From assembly GCA_036004405.1 (NCBI GenBank), contig DASYRM010000061.1, positions 1-64,000 of the forward strand: 64,000 nucleotides of DNA. Direction: 5' to 3'. Below the pieces are notes generated by a model that did not search any database, was not told the DNA's origin, and saw only the letters and a program-made list of their open reading frames with translations. Below, in pieces: positions 25,745-34,628 of the stretch; the stretch's first letter is position 1; the number at the start of each line of letters is the position of its first letter. Origin of the DNA: DASYRM01 sp036004405. Its GTDB lineage: Bacteria > Acidobacteriota > Vicinamibacteria > Vicinamibacterales > UBA2999. A program made the translations under genes and the position numbers.

Positions 25745-26662
25745 TCAGTCCCGGATGGAGCGGCCCGTCAGCCGGAGGAAGACGTCCTCGAGCGACGGCA
25801 CCGTGGTGTGGAAGTCGGTGACCGTGATGCCGTGACGCGAGACGCACTGGATGACGTCGGCGACCAGGCCCGGGTTGCGACCGCGGATCGTCATCGACGC
25901 CCCGTCGGCGTCTACCGCCTCGACGCCGGACAGCTCCAGGAACCGCTGGCGCGCCGACGCGTCGGCGGTGGCCACGACCACGACGCGTTCGGGACAGTGC
26001 CGCGCCACCAGGCCGCGCGGAGTGTCCACGTCGATCACGCGGCCATGCTCGATGATCGCCACCCGATCGCAGAGCCGCTCGGCCTCCTCCATCAGGTGCG
26101 TCGTGAGCACCACCGTCTTGCCGCGCTCGCGAATGCCGCGCACCAGATCCCAGATCGCGCGGCGCGCCTGGGGATCGAGACCGGTCGTCAGCTCGTCCAG
26201 GAACACCACCTCAGGATCGTTGATGAGGGCCAGGGCGATGAAGAGCCGCTGCTTCTGACCGCCGGACAGCGTCATGAACCAGGCGTTGCGCTTCTCGTTC
26301 AGCCCGAGCTGCTCCAGCAGCACGCCGGGATCGACGGGCGAAGCGTAGAGCGATGCCCAGAAGCGCACCGCCTCGCCGACTTTGAGCCGCTTCTGCAGCT
26401 GAGCCTCCTGCAGCTGCACCCCGATCCGTACCTTCAGCGCGGCGCCGGCGCGGAACGGATCGAGCCCCAGCACGGAAATGGTGCCGCGGTCGGGGGCGCG
26501 CAGCCCTTCGAGGCATTCCATCGTGGTGGTCTTACCGGCGCCGTTGGGCCCCACCAGGCCGAAAATCTCGCCGCGCTGCACCTCGAACGACACGTCGTCC
26601 ACGGCCACCACCGACCCGTAGGCCTTGCGGATGCCGGAGACGCGGATAACGGGATCGTTCAT
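25745..26662 (-). CDS. ABC-2 exporter ATP-binding protein
   Basis: 305 aa. Walker A GPNGAGKT (38-45), Q-loop at VQLQEAQLQ, signature LSGGQKQR, Walker B VVFLDELTTGLD and switch His in TTHLMEEAERL. A C-terminal 70-residue accessory domain is usual in the DRA/Nod-type subfamily. It powers export with the permease encoded 2 nt downstream. The upstream CoA-ester-lyase gene ends 32 nt before, with a dispersed palindrome in between, so transcription may be attenuated at that point. Confidence 0.92.
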   Translation of the reverse strand: MNDPVIRVSGIRKAYGSVVAVDDVSFEVQRGEIFGLVGPNGAGKTTTMECLEGLRAPDRGTISVLGLDPFRAGAALKVRIGVQLQEAQLQKRLKVGEAVRFWASLYASPVDPGVLLEQLGLNEKRNAWFMTLSGGQKQRLFIALALINDPEVVFLDELTTGLDPQARRAIWDLVRGIRERGKTVVLTTHLMEEAERLCDRVAIIEHGRVIDVDTPRGLVARHCPERVVVVATADASARQRFLELSGVEAVDADGASMTIRGRNPGLVADVIQCVSRHGITVTDFHTTVPSLEDVFLRLTGRSIRD

Positions 26663-26667
26663 CGAAC

Positions 26668-26693
26668 GTGGGGGCCGCCTTCAGGCGGCCCGT
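26668..26693 (+). repeat. Dispersed 26-bp palindrome, copy 2
   Basis: GGGCCGCC-TTCA-GGCGGCCC core at 26672-26691, immediately 3' of the CoA-ester-lyase stop and 5' of the ABC ATPase start within the same strand. It could partially terminate transcription or protect the upstream mRNA. Confidence 0.9.
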
Positions 26694-26694
26694 G

Positions 26695-27609
26695 TCAGGT
26701 ACGGCGCACTCGATCGAGAATCGTCCGCGCCATGCGCAGGCTGGCGGCGTCGATCATCCGCCCGTCATGGGTGGCCGCGCCTTGTCCCGCCGCGACCGCG
26801 GTGTCGAACGCCTCGACGAGCGCGGCGGCGGCCGCGATCTCCGCCTCGGTCGGGGAAAAGATCGTGTTGGCGGCCGCGAGCTGGCCGGGATGGATGCACT
26901 GCTTGCCGTCGAACCCCATCGCGCGCGCGATGCGGCAGGCGCGCTCGTAGCCGGCCGCGTCCTTGTAGGCCGAGTACGGGCCGTCCATGCAGCGCAGGCC
27001 GTGCGCGCGCGCGGCCGCCACGATGCCGTGCATCACCGCATGCCAGCGGTGGCCTGGATAGACCTCGTCGCTGGCGTCCATCTCGCCGATGCCCGACGAC
27101 GGCATCTTCATCGACGCGGCGTAGTCGCCGACACCAAGGATGAGCGCCTCGAGCCGCGGCGACGCCGCGGCGATTTCGCGCAGGTACACGAAGCCGGCGG
27201 CGCTTTCGATCTGCGCCTCGATCCCGATCGGCGCGGTGAGCCCGCGGTGCGCCTCGATCTGCGTGAGCAGCATGTCCACGAACACCACGTCGCGCGCGCC
27301 GCCCGCCTTGGGCACCATCACCAGGTCCACGCGGTCGCCGGCGCCTTCGATCACCTCGACGAGGTCGCGGTAGGCGTAGGGCGTGTCCACGCTGTTGATG
27401 CGGACGATACGCGTGCGCGCGCCGAAGTCGAGCGTCCGCAGCGCGTGCACCACGTGCGCGCGGCTCGCCGCCTTTTCGCCGGGCGCCACCGCATCTTCGA
27501 GATCGATGCACACCGCGTCGGCGGCGCTGGCAGCCGCCTTCGGGATCATGTCGGGCCGCGACGCCGGCACGAAGAGCGTGGTGCGCGACAGCCGCGCGAG
27601 ACGGTCCAT
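26695..27609 (-). CDS. CoA-ester lyase of the HpcH/HpaI aldolase (CitE/malyl-CoA lyase) family
   Basis: 304 aa TIM-barrel lyase. RTTLFVPASRPDMIPKAA is the CitE-type start, DAVCIDLEDAVAPGEKA carries the metal-ligand Glu/Asp pair, VRINSVDTPY the Arg/Asn substrate site, VMVPKAGG and GIEAQIESAAGF the central Glu, and GKQCIHPGQL the C-terminal CoA-contacting loop. Members cleave malyl-, citramalyl- or beta-methylmalyl-CoA to acetyl- or propionyl-CoA. The operon partner is MmgE/PrpD, 10 nt upstream. A TAGAAT box overlapping the partner's stop and 7 nt from this ATG suggests an additional internal promoter. Confidence 0.85.
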   Translation of the reverse strand: MDRLARLSRTTLFVPASRPDMIPKAAASAADAVCIDLEDAVAPGEKAASRAHVVHALRTLDFGARTRIVRINSVDTPYAYRDLVEVIEGAGDRVDLVMVPKAGGARDVVFVDMLLTQIEAHRGLTAPIGIEAQIESAAGFVYLREIAAASPRLEALILGVGDYAASMKMPSSGIGEMDASDEVYPGHRWHAVMHGIVAAARAHGLRCMDGPYSAYKDAAGYERACRIARAMGFDGKQCIHPGQLAAANTIFSPTEAEIAAAAALVEAFDTAVAAGQGAATHDGRMIDAASLRMARTILDRVRRT

Positions 27610-27616
27610 GGCCGCT

Positions 27617-27622
27617 ATTCTA
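27617..27622 (-). promoter_or_regulatory. -10-like TAGAAT inside the operon, before the CoA-ester lyase
   Basis: TAGAAT on the minus strand overlaps the MmgE/PrpD stop and ends 7 nt before ATG 27609. The gap has no SD, so an internal leaderless promoter is plausible. Confidence 0.4.
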
Positions 27623-29023
27623 GACTCGGCACGCGAGCCTGACGAGCGAGCCGGCATCGTCGATCGCTTCGAGGCCGGCAACTCCCCGCGCAAGAAGGTC
27701 GCGCGCCCCAGCGTCGAGCACGCTGCTGGCGTTGTCGTCGAACTTCGCCCGCAGCTCCTCCGCCGTCATCGGGTTCTCCGCCGAGCCGCGGTTGTATTCC
27801 TCGACCTCGGTGAACACGCGGCCGTCCGCGAGCGTCATCGTGAGCGCGCCCTTGAAGCGGCCGGGCGGCGGGAAGTGGGGGTCGACACGATAGGTCACGC
27901 GCTTGGCGAGCGCCAGAATCACCGGATCGGTGCGATTCGCCTCGCCGTATGCCAGGCGCCCCAGCTCGCCGCGAACCAGCGCCTCGGCCAGCGTGTACTG
28001 CAGGCACACGCGGCAGTGCGCCTCGGTGGCCGGTGCGGTCTTTTCCGCCACCGGCTCGCACACGATCGACACGTTGAACTCGGCCACCGGGCACTCGATC
28101 GAGACGACATCGGCCGGCCGGATGCCGTGCTGCGCCCGCAGCCGCAGCACGAGGTCGATGTAGGGATGCAGCACGTGTGCAGCGGGAAACGGCTTGAACG
28201 ACGAGTTGCGGCTGTCCCACCGCGTGCCGAGCCGGTCGGTGATGCGCGAGAAATTCTTCACCACCGCCGGGTCCTGCAGGTGCGAGGCGAACAGACCGAA
28301 GCGTCCCTCGAAGATCTTCGGTGGGCCCGACGCGCCGGCCTGCGCGAGCATGGCCGCCGCCATGCCGTTCTGCGCCGCAAACCCCGAGTGCATGAACTTC
28401 GACTGCGTGCCGTCCACCCAGCACTCGAGCAGCCCCGCGGCGGTGCTGCCGGAAATGCCCGCGGCCCACGCCATCGCCGGCGCGTCGAGCCCGAGCAGCT
28501 TTCCCGCCGCGTAGGCGATGCCAAACGGCGAGAACAGCCCCGTCGGGTGAAAGCCGCGGCGATGGAACGTGCCCGGCGCCACCGACCCGATGCGGCAGGC
28601 GATTTCGTTGCCGACCGCGACGGCCACGAGCAGATCGCGGCCGCTGATGTGGCGTGTCTCGGCCAGCGCGAGCGCCGCGGCCACCGACGGGCTGCTCATG
28701 TGGACGATCGACTCGTTGTGCGTGTCGTCGAACTCGAGCGCCTGTGCGAACGAGGCGTTGGCAAAGGCGGCAAACGGCGCTGCCGTGCGATCGCCCGAGC
28801 CCCACACCCGGCTCGGGCCCTGCGGCGCCATCGCGTGCACGCCCGCGCGCACCGAGTGTCCGAGCGCCGTCGCGGAACCCGCCAGCGACAGGCCGATCAC
28901 GTCGAGGACGCGCAGCTTCGTGGTGGCGACGACGTCTGCGGGAAGATCGTCGAAGCCGAGGGCGGCCACCCAGGCCGCAACCTTGCTGGCAAGCGGCTCG
29001 CTCGCCGCAACCGACTGACTCAC
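27620..29023 (-). CDS. MmgE/PrpD family protein
   Basis: 467 aa. The all-helical N-terminal domain shows TTKLRVLDVIGLSLAG, FANASFAQALEFDDTH and HMSSPSVAAALALAE; GFHPTGLFSPFGIAYAAGKLLGL and the C-terminal lid complete the family pattern. Members include 2-methylcitrate dehydratase, cis-aconitate decarboxylase and iminodisuccinate-type enzymes, so the substrate class is a small di- or tricarboxylate. The start is GTG 29023, 5 nt after the upstream MFS stop; the extended frame is not protein-like. Together with the adjacent carrier and CoA-ester lyase it suggests import and breakdown of a branched dicarboxylic acid. Confidence 0.85.
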   Translation of the reverse strand: MSQSVAASEPLASKVAAWVAALGFDDLPADVVATTKLRVLDVIGLSLAGSATALGHSVRAGVHAMAPQGPSRVWGSGDRTAAPFAAFANASFAQALEFDDTHNESIVHMSSPSVAAALALAETRHISGRDLLVAVAVGNEIACRIGSVAPGTFHRRGFHPTGLFSPFGIAYAAGKLLGLDAPAMAWAAGISGSTAAGLLECWVDGTQSKFMHSGFAAQNGMAAAMLAQAGASGPPKIFEGRFGLFASHLQDPAVVKNFSRITDRLGTRWDSRNSSFKPFPAAHVLHPYIDLVLRLRAQHGIRPADVVSIECPVAEFNVSIVCEPVAEKTAPATEAHCRVCLQYTLAEALVRGELGRLAYGEANRTDPVILALAKRVTYRVDPHFPPPGRFKGALTMTLADGRVFTEVEEYNRGSAENPMTAEELRAKFDDNASSVLDAGARDLLARGVAGLEAIDDAGSLVRLACRV

Positions 29024-29028
29024 AACCG

Positions 29029-30357
29029 CTACTCCGCTTCGAAATGCTTCAGCGACCACGCCAGGAGCGCCGCCGCGAGCAGGAATCCGCCGAGCACGAT
29101 CTGGCCGACGGCGAACCCGCCGGTCTGATCGCGCAAAACGCCGATGATGGTCGGGCCGACGAAGCCGCCCATCGTGCCGATCGAGTTGATGAACGCCAGC
29201 CCCCCGGCGGCCGCCAGGCCGCTCAGGAAACGCGACGGGATCGTCCAGAACAGGGCGCGGGCGGCGTTGACGCCGCTCACCGCTACCGTCATCCACAGCA
29301 CCGCCATCCAGAACGACGTGCCGGCAAACAGGATGGACCCCACGAAACCGACGGCGGAGAGCGCGCACGCCAACGCCAGATTGCCCACTTTGTTGCCGTG
29401 CCGGTCGACGTGGCCGGCCCAGAGGATCATCGTGACGCTGGCCACGGCGTAGGCGGCGCTGGTGACGAACCCGATCTCGAGGTCCGACAGACGCCCGGTG
29501 TCGAGAATCTGCGGCAGGAACAGGCCGATGCCGTACGACCCCACGAGGAAGCCGAACTGGACGCCGGCGAGGATCAGGACGCGCGGGTCGCGGAACGCCG
29601 CCCAGATGTTCTTGACCTCCTTCGGCCGCCGTTCGGCTTCGAGCCGGTCGCGGACGATGCGCCGCTCATCGTCGGTGAGCCACGTCGCGTCTTCCGGACG
29701 ATCGGGCAGCATGAGCAGCAGCACGATGCCCGCGATCGCCGCGGGAAGGCCCTCGACCAGGAAGAGCCACTGCCAGCCCGCGATGCCGAACTGGCCGTCG
29801 AGGCCGAGCAGATAACCGGAAACCGGGCCGCCGATCACCGACGAGATCGGAATCGCCACCATGAACCAGGCGATGATCCGCGTGCGGTACTCGCCAGGGA
29901 ACCAGGTGGCCAGATAGAAGGCCACGCCCGGGAAAAAGCCGGCCTCGGCGGCGCCCAGCAGCAGCCGGAGCGAGTAGAAACTGTTCGGGCCGATCGCGAG
30001 GGCCATCGCCGCCGACGCCACGCCCCAGCTGATCATGATGCGGGAGAGCCAGCGGCGCGCCCCGAAGCGGTAGAGCGCGACGTTGCTGGGCACTTCGAGG
30101 AAGCAGTAGCCGAGGAAGAAGAACAGCCCGGAGCCCAGCCCGAACTGCGTGGCCGTGAGGCCGAGCGCCTGGTTCATCGTGAGCGCGGCAAAGCCCACGT
30201 TGGTACGATCGAGGTAGTTGAGCACGTAGGCCGTCGTCAGCACCGGCATCAGGCGCCAACCGATTTTGGCAAACACCTGGCGCTCGGCAGCACTGCGGGC
30301 GTCGGCCGGCGCGGCGGCGGCCAGGGATGAAGTCGTGCTCGAAGACAATGAGGACAT
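29029..30357 (-). CDS. MFS transporter, ACS family (tartrate/4-hydroxyphenylacetate type)
   Basis: 442 aa, 12 helices. A polar 30-residue N-terminus leads to MPVLTTAYVLNYLDRTNVGFAAL in helix 1, the hallmark of ACS carriers such as TtuB and nicotinate/phthalate permeases. FLEVPSNVALYRFGARRW and LLLGAAEAGFFPGVAFYL follow. It imports organic anions across the inner membrane. It leads a minus-strand operon with MmgE/PrpD and the CoA-ester lyase. ATG 30357 is only 2 nt from the palindrome GGTATACC, so the true start or promoter may lie slightly elsewhere. Confidence 0.88.
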   Translation of the reverse strand: MSSLSSSTTSSLAAAAPADARSAAERQVFAKIGWRLMPVLTTAYVLNYLDRTNVGFAALTMNQALGLTATQFGLGSGLFFFLGYCFLEVPSNVALYRFGARRWLSRIMISWGVASAAMALAIGPNSFYSLRLLLGAAEAGFFPGVAFYLATWFPGEYRTRIIAWFMVAIPISSVIGGPVSGYLLGLDGQFGIAGWQWLFLVEGLPAAIAGIVLLLMLPDRPEDATWLTDDERRIVRDRLEAERRPKEVKNIWAAFRDPRVLILAGVQFGFLVGSYGIGLFLPQILDTGRLSDLEIGFVTSAAYAVASVTMILWAGHVDRHGNKVGNLALACALSAVGFVGSILFAGTSFWMAVLWMTVAVSGVNAARALFWTIPSRFLSGLAAAGGLAFINSIGTMGGFVGPTIIGVLRDQTGGFAVGQIVLGGFLLAAALLAWSLKHFEAE

Positions 30358-30361
30358 AAGG

Positions 30362-30367
30362 TATACC
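30362..30367 (+). promoter_or_regulatory. -10-like TATACC for the CMD gene
   Basis: Part of the palindrome GGTATACC (30360-30367) between divergent genes. It fits the plus-strand gene (19 nt before ATG 30387). Confidence 0.35.
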
Positions 30368-30386
30368 GGACGCGACGGCCACACCT

Positions 30387-31454
30387 ATGCTCATCCTGCT
30401 GCTCCTCGCCGTTGTTTCACTCGACACGCTCGCGGATCATCCGGCGCTGGTGGCCGGCGTCGAGCCGTTTCACCGCTACATCTCGAGCGAGTCGTCGCTG
30501 CCCGCACGCGATCGCGAGATCCTGATTCTTCGTATCGCCGCGCTCAGCCGCTCGGCCCCGATCTGGAACGACCACGTGCCAACGGCGCGTGACGCCGGGC
30601 TGACCGCCACCGACATCGCGCGTGCGGGTGGCATGCCCGATGCCCGAGGATGGAGCGGGTTCGACGGTACGCTGCTGCGCGCGGCCGACGAACTGCACGC
30701 GCAGTCGTTCGTCAGCGACTCCACATGGACCGCGCTTGCGGCGCGTTACGACCGTCACCAGCTGATGGACGCGGTCTTCACCGTGGCGCACTACTCGATG
30801 TGGGCCATGGCCTTGAACACCATCGGCGCGCCGGAGGGCGCGTCGGCGGTGGCGATGCCAGCGATGCAGCGCCCCACAGGCTCGCGCGACCACCGGCCAC
30901 TCACGTCGCCGCGCATCCCCACGCTCGACCCGCCCGACTGGACGCCGGCGATCCGCACGATGCTCGACCCCTCGGGCAACGGCCGCCCGGTCGCCAACGT
31001 GTACCGCACCTACGCCCAGCACCCGGCGCTCTACGTGCCGCGGCAGATCCTCTCGGAGTACATCCGCACTGGCTCCACGCTCCCGCCGCGCGTCCGCGAG
31101 ATGCTGATCCTGCGCATCGGCTACCTGTGCCAGTCGGAATACGAGTGGGCGGCGCACGCGCGCGCCGGGCGCGGCGCCGGCCTCACCGCCGACGACATCG
31201 CGCGGATCGCGAAGGGACCCGCCGCAGGCTGGAGCGCCGACGACGCGGCGGTGCTGCAGGCGGTGGACGACCTGTTCGACGACGACCGCGTGGCGCCGGG
31301 CACCTGGGCCCGGCTGTCCACGCGGTTCGACAGGAAACAGCTGCTCGACGTGGTGATTACGGCCGGCGGCTACCGCATGGTGTCGATGAGCCTCAACACC
31401 TTCGGTGTCGCGCCCGAGCCGAACAGCGAGCCGCTGCCTACTGGCACCAGATAA
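30387..31454 (+). CDS. Tandem carboxymuconolactone decarboxylase-like (AhpD-fold) protein
   Basis: 355 aa with a weak N-terminal signal or anchor (LILLLLAVVS). Two homologous CMD modules follow. The first (about 25-150) has LPARDREILILRIAALSRSAPIWNDHV, the second (about 200-340) LPPRVREMLILRIGYLCQSEYEWAAHA; each ends with a helix around YDRHQLMDAVFTVAHY or FDRKQLLDVVITAGGY. The AhpD-type C-x-x-C is absent from both; only the second has one Cys at the first redox position. A lactone decarboxylase or non-redox binding role is therefore more likely than peroxidase reduction. Its 3' end overlaps a convergent hypothetical gene by 17 bp. Confidence 0.75.
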   Translation: MLILLLLAVVSLDTLADHPALVAGVEPFHRYISSESSLPARDREILILRIAALSRSAPIWNDHVPTARDAGLTATDIARAGGMPDARGWSGFDGTLLRAADELHAQSFVSDSTWTALAARYDRHQLMDAVFTVAHYSMWAMALNTIGAPEGASAVAMPAMQRPTGSRDHRPLTSPRIPTLDPPDWTPAIRTMLDPSGNGRPVANVYRTYAQHPALYVPRQILSEYIRTGSTLPPRVREMLILRIGYLCQSEYEWAAHARAGRGAGLTADDIARIAKGPAAGWSADDAAVLQAVDDLFDDDRVAPGTWARLSTRFDRKQLLDVVITAGGYRMVSMSLNTFGVAPEPNSEPLPTGTR

Positions 31455-31917
31455 GTTTCGAGATCTCGCCGTCGAAGACCTCCGGCTCGAGGACCGCGGA
31501 CATCGTGGACGTGCCTTTGCGCTTCGCAAGCGCGCGGATCGCAAACGCCTTGCACTCCCCTTCAATCACATAGGCCGCCTTGAGGAACGCGTCGCGGCTG
31601 ATGAGGAGCGTGCCCGGCGCCGTGCGGTGAAAGCCTGCAATCGCCGCGGCAATCCGCCCGTGGCACTTCATCGCCGGCCCCAGCGCACGCCGGTGGTTCA
31701 TCGACGCCGTCGCCGGATCGCTCATCACGCGCTGCAACGAGAGCCGGTAGCGCCGGCGGAACGTACCAATCGCGTCGTCGCTCAGCTTTGCGTCCTTCTC
31801 GACGGATCGGCAGCCAGCTTCCAGATCCTTGGTCAGGTCTTCCAGCAGCTTCATCGCGGCCTTCTGGACCGCTGGCGAGACATCGAACCCGTCGTCGTAC
31901 TGCTTCTTCTTGCTCAC
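31438..31917 (-). CDS. Hypothetical helical protein, 159 aa
   Basis: Not recognised. Basic at both ends, with an opening KKKQYDDGF, helical heptad-like stretches (AVQKAAMKLLEDLTKDLEAG, FRRRYRLSLQRVM) and a C-terminal half with GRIAAAIAGF and ECKAFAIRALAKRKG. No signal peptide or membrane helix is visible. GTG 31917 is supported by AGGAGG about 8 nt upstream; no ATG fits better. It follows the kinase gene by 77 nt on the same strand, so it could belong to that regulatory unit. Confidence 0.6.
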   Translation of the reverse strand: MSKKKQYDDGFDVSPAVQKAAMKLLEDLTKDLEAGCRSVEKDAKLSDDAIGTFRRRYRLSLQRVMSDPATASMNHRRALGPAMKCHGRIAAAIAGFHRTAPGTLLISRDAFLKAAYVIEGECKAFAIRALAKRKGTSTMSAVLEPEVFDGEISKLIWCQ

Positions 31918-31994
31918 GCGCGTACCTCCTGCAACAGAGAAAACGCTGGGGACAGCTGAACTGTTCGCGCGGAGCGAAAGAGCGGGTGGGACGG

Positions 31995-34628
31995 CTAGAG
32001 TTGCGCCAGAAGCGCTTCGAACGCCCCAGCGGTGGCGGGACGGTCCGCGACCTCGAGCGAGAGCATCGATGCCACGACCCGTTCGTGGGCCGGCGAGCGC
32101 TCGGCCAGCAGCCGGGCCCGCGCCGCGAGCACGCCCGAGGCCACGTCGTGGTGGCTGCGAGCGTGCGGGAAGGGATGCACACCCAGCAGCGCTTCGCACA
32201 GCACCACGCCGAGCGCCCAGAGATCGACTCCCGCGCCGCCGGCGGCACCGTCGCGCACCTCCGGGGCCAGGTAGGCCCACGTGCCGCCCAGCGGCGCACG
32301 GACCTCGCCGGCGCGGTTCTCGGATGTGTGCTGCGAGTCGGCCAAGGCCCGCGCCAGGCCGAAGTCCAGGAGCTTCGGCCGGCCGCCGGGCGCGATGCCG
32401 ATGTTGCTCGGCTTGATGTCGCCGTGGTACAGCCCGCGGCCGTGGACGCGCGCCAGCGATCGCGCCACTTGACCCACCAGCGCCACGATCTCCCGCTCCG
32501 ACACTCCTCCACGACGGAACTGCGCGGCCAGTGTGCCGCCGGGCAGGTACTCCATCACGAGCAGCGGCGTGCCGCGCCACTGCTCCAGTCCGAACACGAC
32601 GGCGACGTCCTCGTGCGACAGGCCGGCCATCGTGCGCGCCTCGGCCATCAGGCGCTCCGCGGCCACCTCGGTCAGCTGCGGGAGCGTCTTCAGCGCCACG
32701 TCGCGCGCCAGGTTCAGATCCGAGGCGCGGTAAACCACCCCCATGCCGCCAGCCCCGAGCCACTCCAGGAGCTCGAAGCGCGCGAGCACCCGCTTGGGCA
32801 GCGCCGCTGGCACCCATCCACCGCCGCATCCGCACAGCGGCGTGGCGGTGTGACGGTCGACAATCCGCCGGCACCGCTGGCATTGCAGCGCCACCTCTTC
32901 GAGCACCTGTTCCGCGTGCATGTCGCGGCGACCTTCGGTGCCGATGGCGTCGCACGCCAGGCTCGCCGCGGCGGCGGCGACTCGCACGAAGCGGATGTCG
33001 TCGTCGGAGAAGCCGAGCGCGTTGCGGCGAGCGCTCAGCGTCACGACGCCCAGGAGACCGCTGCCGGGGCGGCCGGGCAACAGCGGCACGAGCAGTTCAA
33101 TCTGGTTGCGGTCGATCCACTCGCGATCGGTGTGGAGCAGCAACGGGTAATAGGAGCGCCGGTGCGCGGGCGACACGCTGGACGGTTCGCGGGCACCCTC
33201 CAGCAGTGCCGGGATCGCCGATTCCACCGGCAGCACCGGCGTACCGCCTTCGGCGGGTACGATGGCGCCGCCGATGTACAAATGCGCGGCGGCTGGCGCC
33301 TGCATCGCCCGTTCGAGGGCATCGGCGAGCGTGACGGCGACCTCGAGCGGCGTCCGCGCCTGCTTCATCCGCTCCGCCATCGCGGCCAGCGCCACGGCGG
33401 GCTCCTCAACGCCCGGCAGTGCCCACTGATCGAGCCCCCGAATCAAGGTGCCTCTGAAGGCCAGCACAATCGCTCCCACGGCAGAGAACCACAGCAGGAC
33501 GGGCGCCGGCTCGGTGGCCAGTGCCGCACCCAACGTCAGGTCCGCGTACCGATACAGATGTCCCAGCAGCAGGCCCAGCGGAACCAGCGCGCCCCAGAGC
33601 AGCAACCAGCGAGCCAGCAGATATCTGAGGCCCCGCTGAATGACCAGCCTGACGTTCAAAACGTCGCGCGCCACCACCGCGTACGCGGTGGCGATCGGCA
33701 GCAGGAACATCGGCGGATACACGAGCCACGCGGACCAGAAGAATCCCGCTGGCGTCTGGACGAGTTGGAAGAAGGACGGCACGAGGCTGGCCGCGACGAT
33801 GACCGTCATGATGGGGCTGAAGGTGGCCACGACCGCGCAGAGAAACAGCCGGACGCGCGTCCGTTCGGTGCCCTCGGCTAACCGGCTCCGCCATGCGATG
33901 ACGCCGAGGGCGGCGATCACCGCGCCGAACACCAGGAACGCGAACAGCATCTCCGCCGGGCCGAACGCCTGACGTTGCGGCGCCATCGCCACCGCCGGGT
34001 TCGTCGCAGGGAGCACCAGCGGCAGGACGCTTGCCGCAAAGAGTACGGAACCGACAACGCTGGCCGCGCGCACGCCCCACGCGCACAGTGTGTCGACGGA
34101 TCCAAACCGAGTGACGCGGGGAAAGTCGCGCGCGAACTGCCACACGGCAAGCGCGAAGAAGGCGTCGGGACGCAGCGTGACCAGCAACCTGGGCACGGCG
34201 CCTGGCCACGCCCCCGACAGCTTCAGAATGCCGCGCATCGCAAACGCGCCGGCCGTGACCCAGAAGCATGCGGCCAGTGCCCGTGTGCGTCGATCGCGTC
34301 CGGCGGCGTCCAGGAAGACGGCGACACCGGCGAACGTGCCGAAGATGCCTGCAATGACGGCGTCGCCCGCGACCAACGACGTGGCAAAGCCCGCCAGCCC
34401 GGCCACGCAATAGCCGGCAGACATCAGCTGCGCGGCTTCCAAGAGCCACGGCAGGCGTCGGCTCGGCCGCGCGTGACCCGGCGGCACCGCGCTCAGACGT
34501 GAGATGGATTCGAGGCCTTCGGCTACGCTGCGGGAGTCGGGCGAGGTCAGCCGCGCGTGCGCTGCCTGCCAATCGATGTGGTCGCCGTCGGCTAAAGCGC
34601 CGGCGAGGTCATCGAGGTCCTCGGGCAC
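31995..34628 (-). CDS. 7TM-GAF-zinc-ribbon Ser/Thr kinase, sigma-factor-coupled
   Basis: 877 aa. After a 55-residue cytoplasmic start come about eight to nine hydrophobic helices (about 60-400), a GAF-like domain (about 410-560, with LLLHTDREWIDRNQIELLVPL and LLGVVTLSAR), a cysteine cluster CQRC followed by CGCG (about 570-590, probable zinc ribbon) and a kinase domain (about 600-875). The kinase has GAGGMGVV, VALK, an HGD catalytic triad in YHGDIKPSN instead of HRD, DFG and APE. A non-RD kinase is normally not controlled by activation-loop phosphorylation. The GTG start overlaps the ECF sigma gene by 20 bp, so kinase and sigma are co-expressed. Confidence 0.85.
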   Translation of the reverse strand: MPEDLDDLAGALADGDHIDWQAAHARLTSPDSRSVAEGLESISRLSAVPPGHARPSRRLPWLLEAAQLMSAGYCVAGLAGFATSLVAGDAVIAGIFGTFAGVAVFLDAAGRDRRTRALAACFWVTAGAFAMRGILKLSGAWPGAVPRLLVTLRPDAFFALAVWQFARDFPRVTRFGSVDTLCAWGVRAASVVGSVLFAASVLPLVLPATNPAVAMAPQRQAFGPAEMLFAFLVFGAVIAALGVIAWRSRLAEGTERTRVRLFLCAVVATFSPIMTVIVAASLVPSFFQLVQTPAGFFWSAWLVYPPMFLLPIATAYAVVARDVLNVRLVIQRGLRYLLARWLLLWGALVPLGLLLGHLYRYADLTLGAALATEPAPVLLWFSAVGAIVLAFRGTLIRGLDQWALPGVEEPAVALAAMAERMKQARTPLEVAVTLADALERAMQAPAAAHLYIGGAIVPAEGGTPVLPVESAIPALLEGAREPSSVSPAHRRSYYPLLLHTDREWIDRNQIELLVPLLPGRPGSGLLGVVTLSARRNALGFSDDDIRFVRVAAAAASLACDAIGTEGRRDMHAEQVLEEVALQCQRCRRIVDRHTATPLCGCGGGWVPAALPKRVLARFELLEWLGAGGMGVVYRASDLNLARDVALKTLPQLTEVAAERLMAEARTMAGLSHEDVAVVFGLEQWRGTPLLVMEYLPGGTLAAQFRRGGVSEREIVALVGQVARSLARVHGRGLYHGDIKPSNIGIAPGGRPKLLDFGLARALADSQHTSENRAGEVRAPLGGTWAYLAPEVRDGAAGGAGVDLWALGVVLCEALLGVHPFPHARSHHDVASGVLAARARLLAERSPAHERVVASMLSLEVADRPATAGAFEALLAQL

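Noticed and set aside
30357..30367. GGTATACC as bidirectional promoter for the MFS gene
   Set aside because: Leftward it is 2 nt from the ATG, so transcription would begin inside the gene; kept only for the plus strand.
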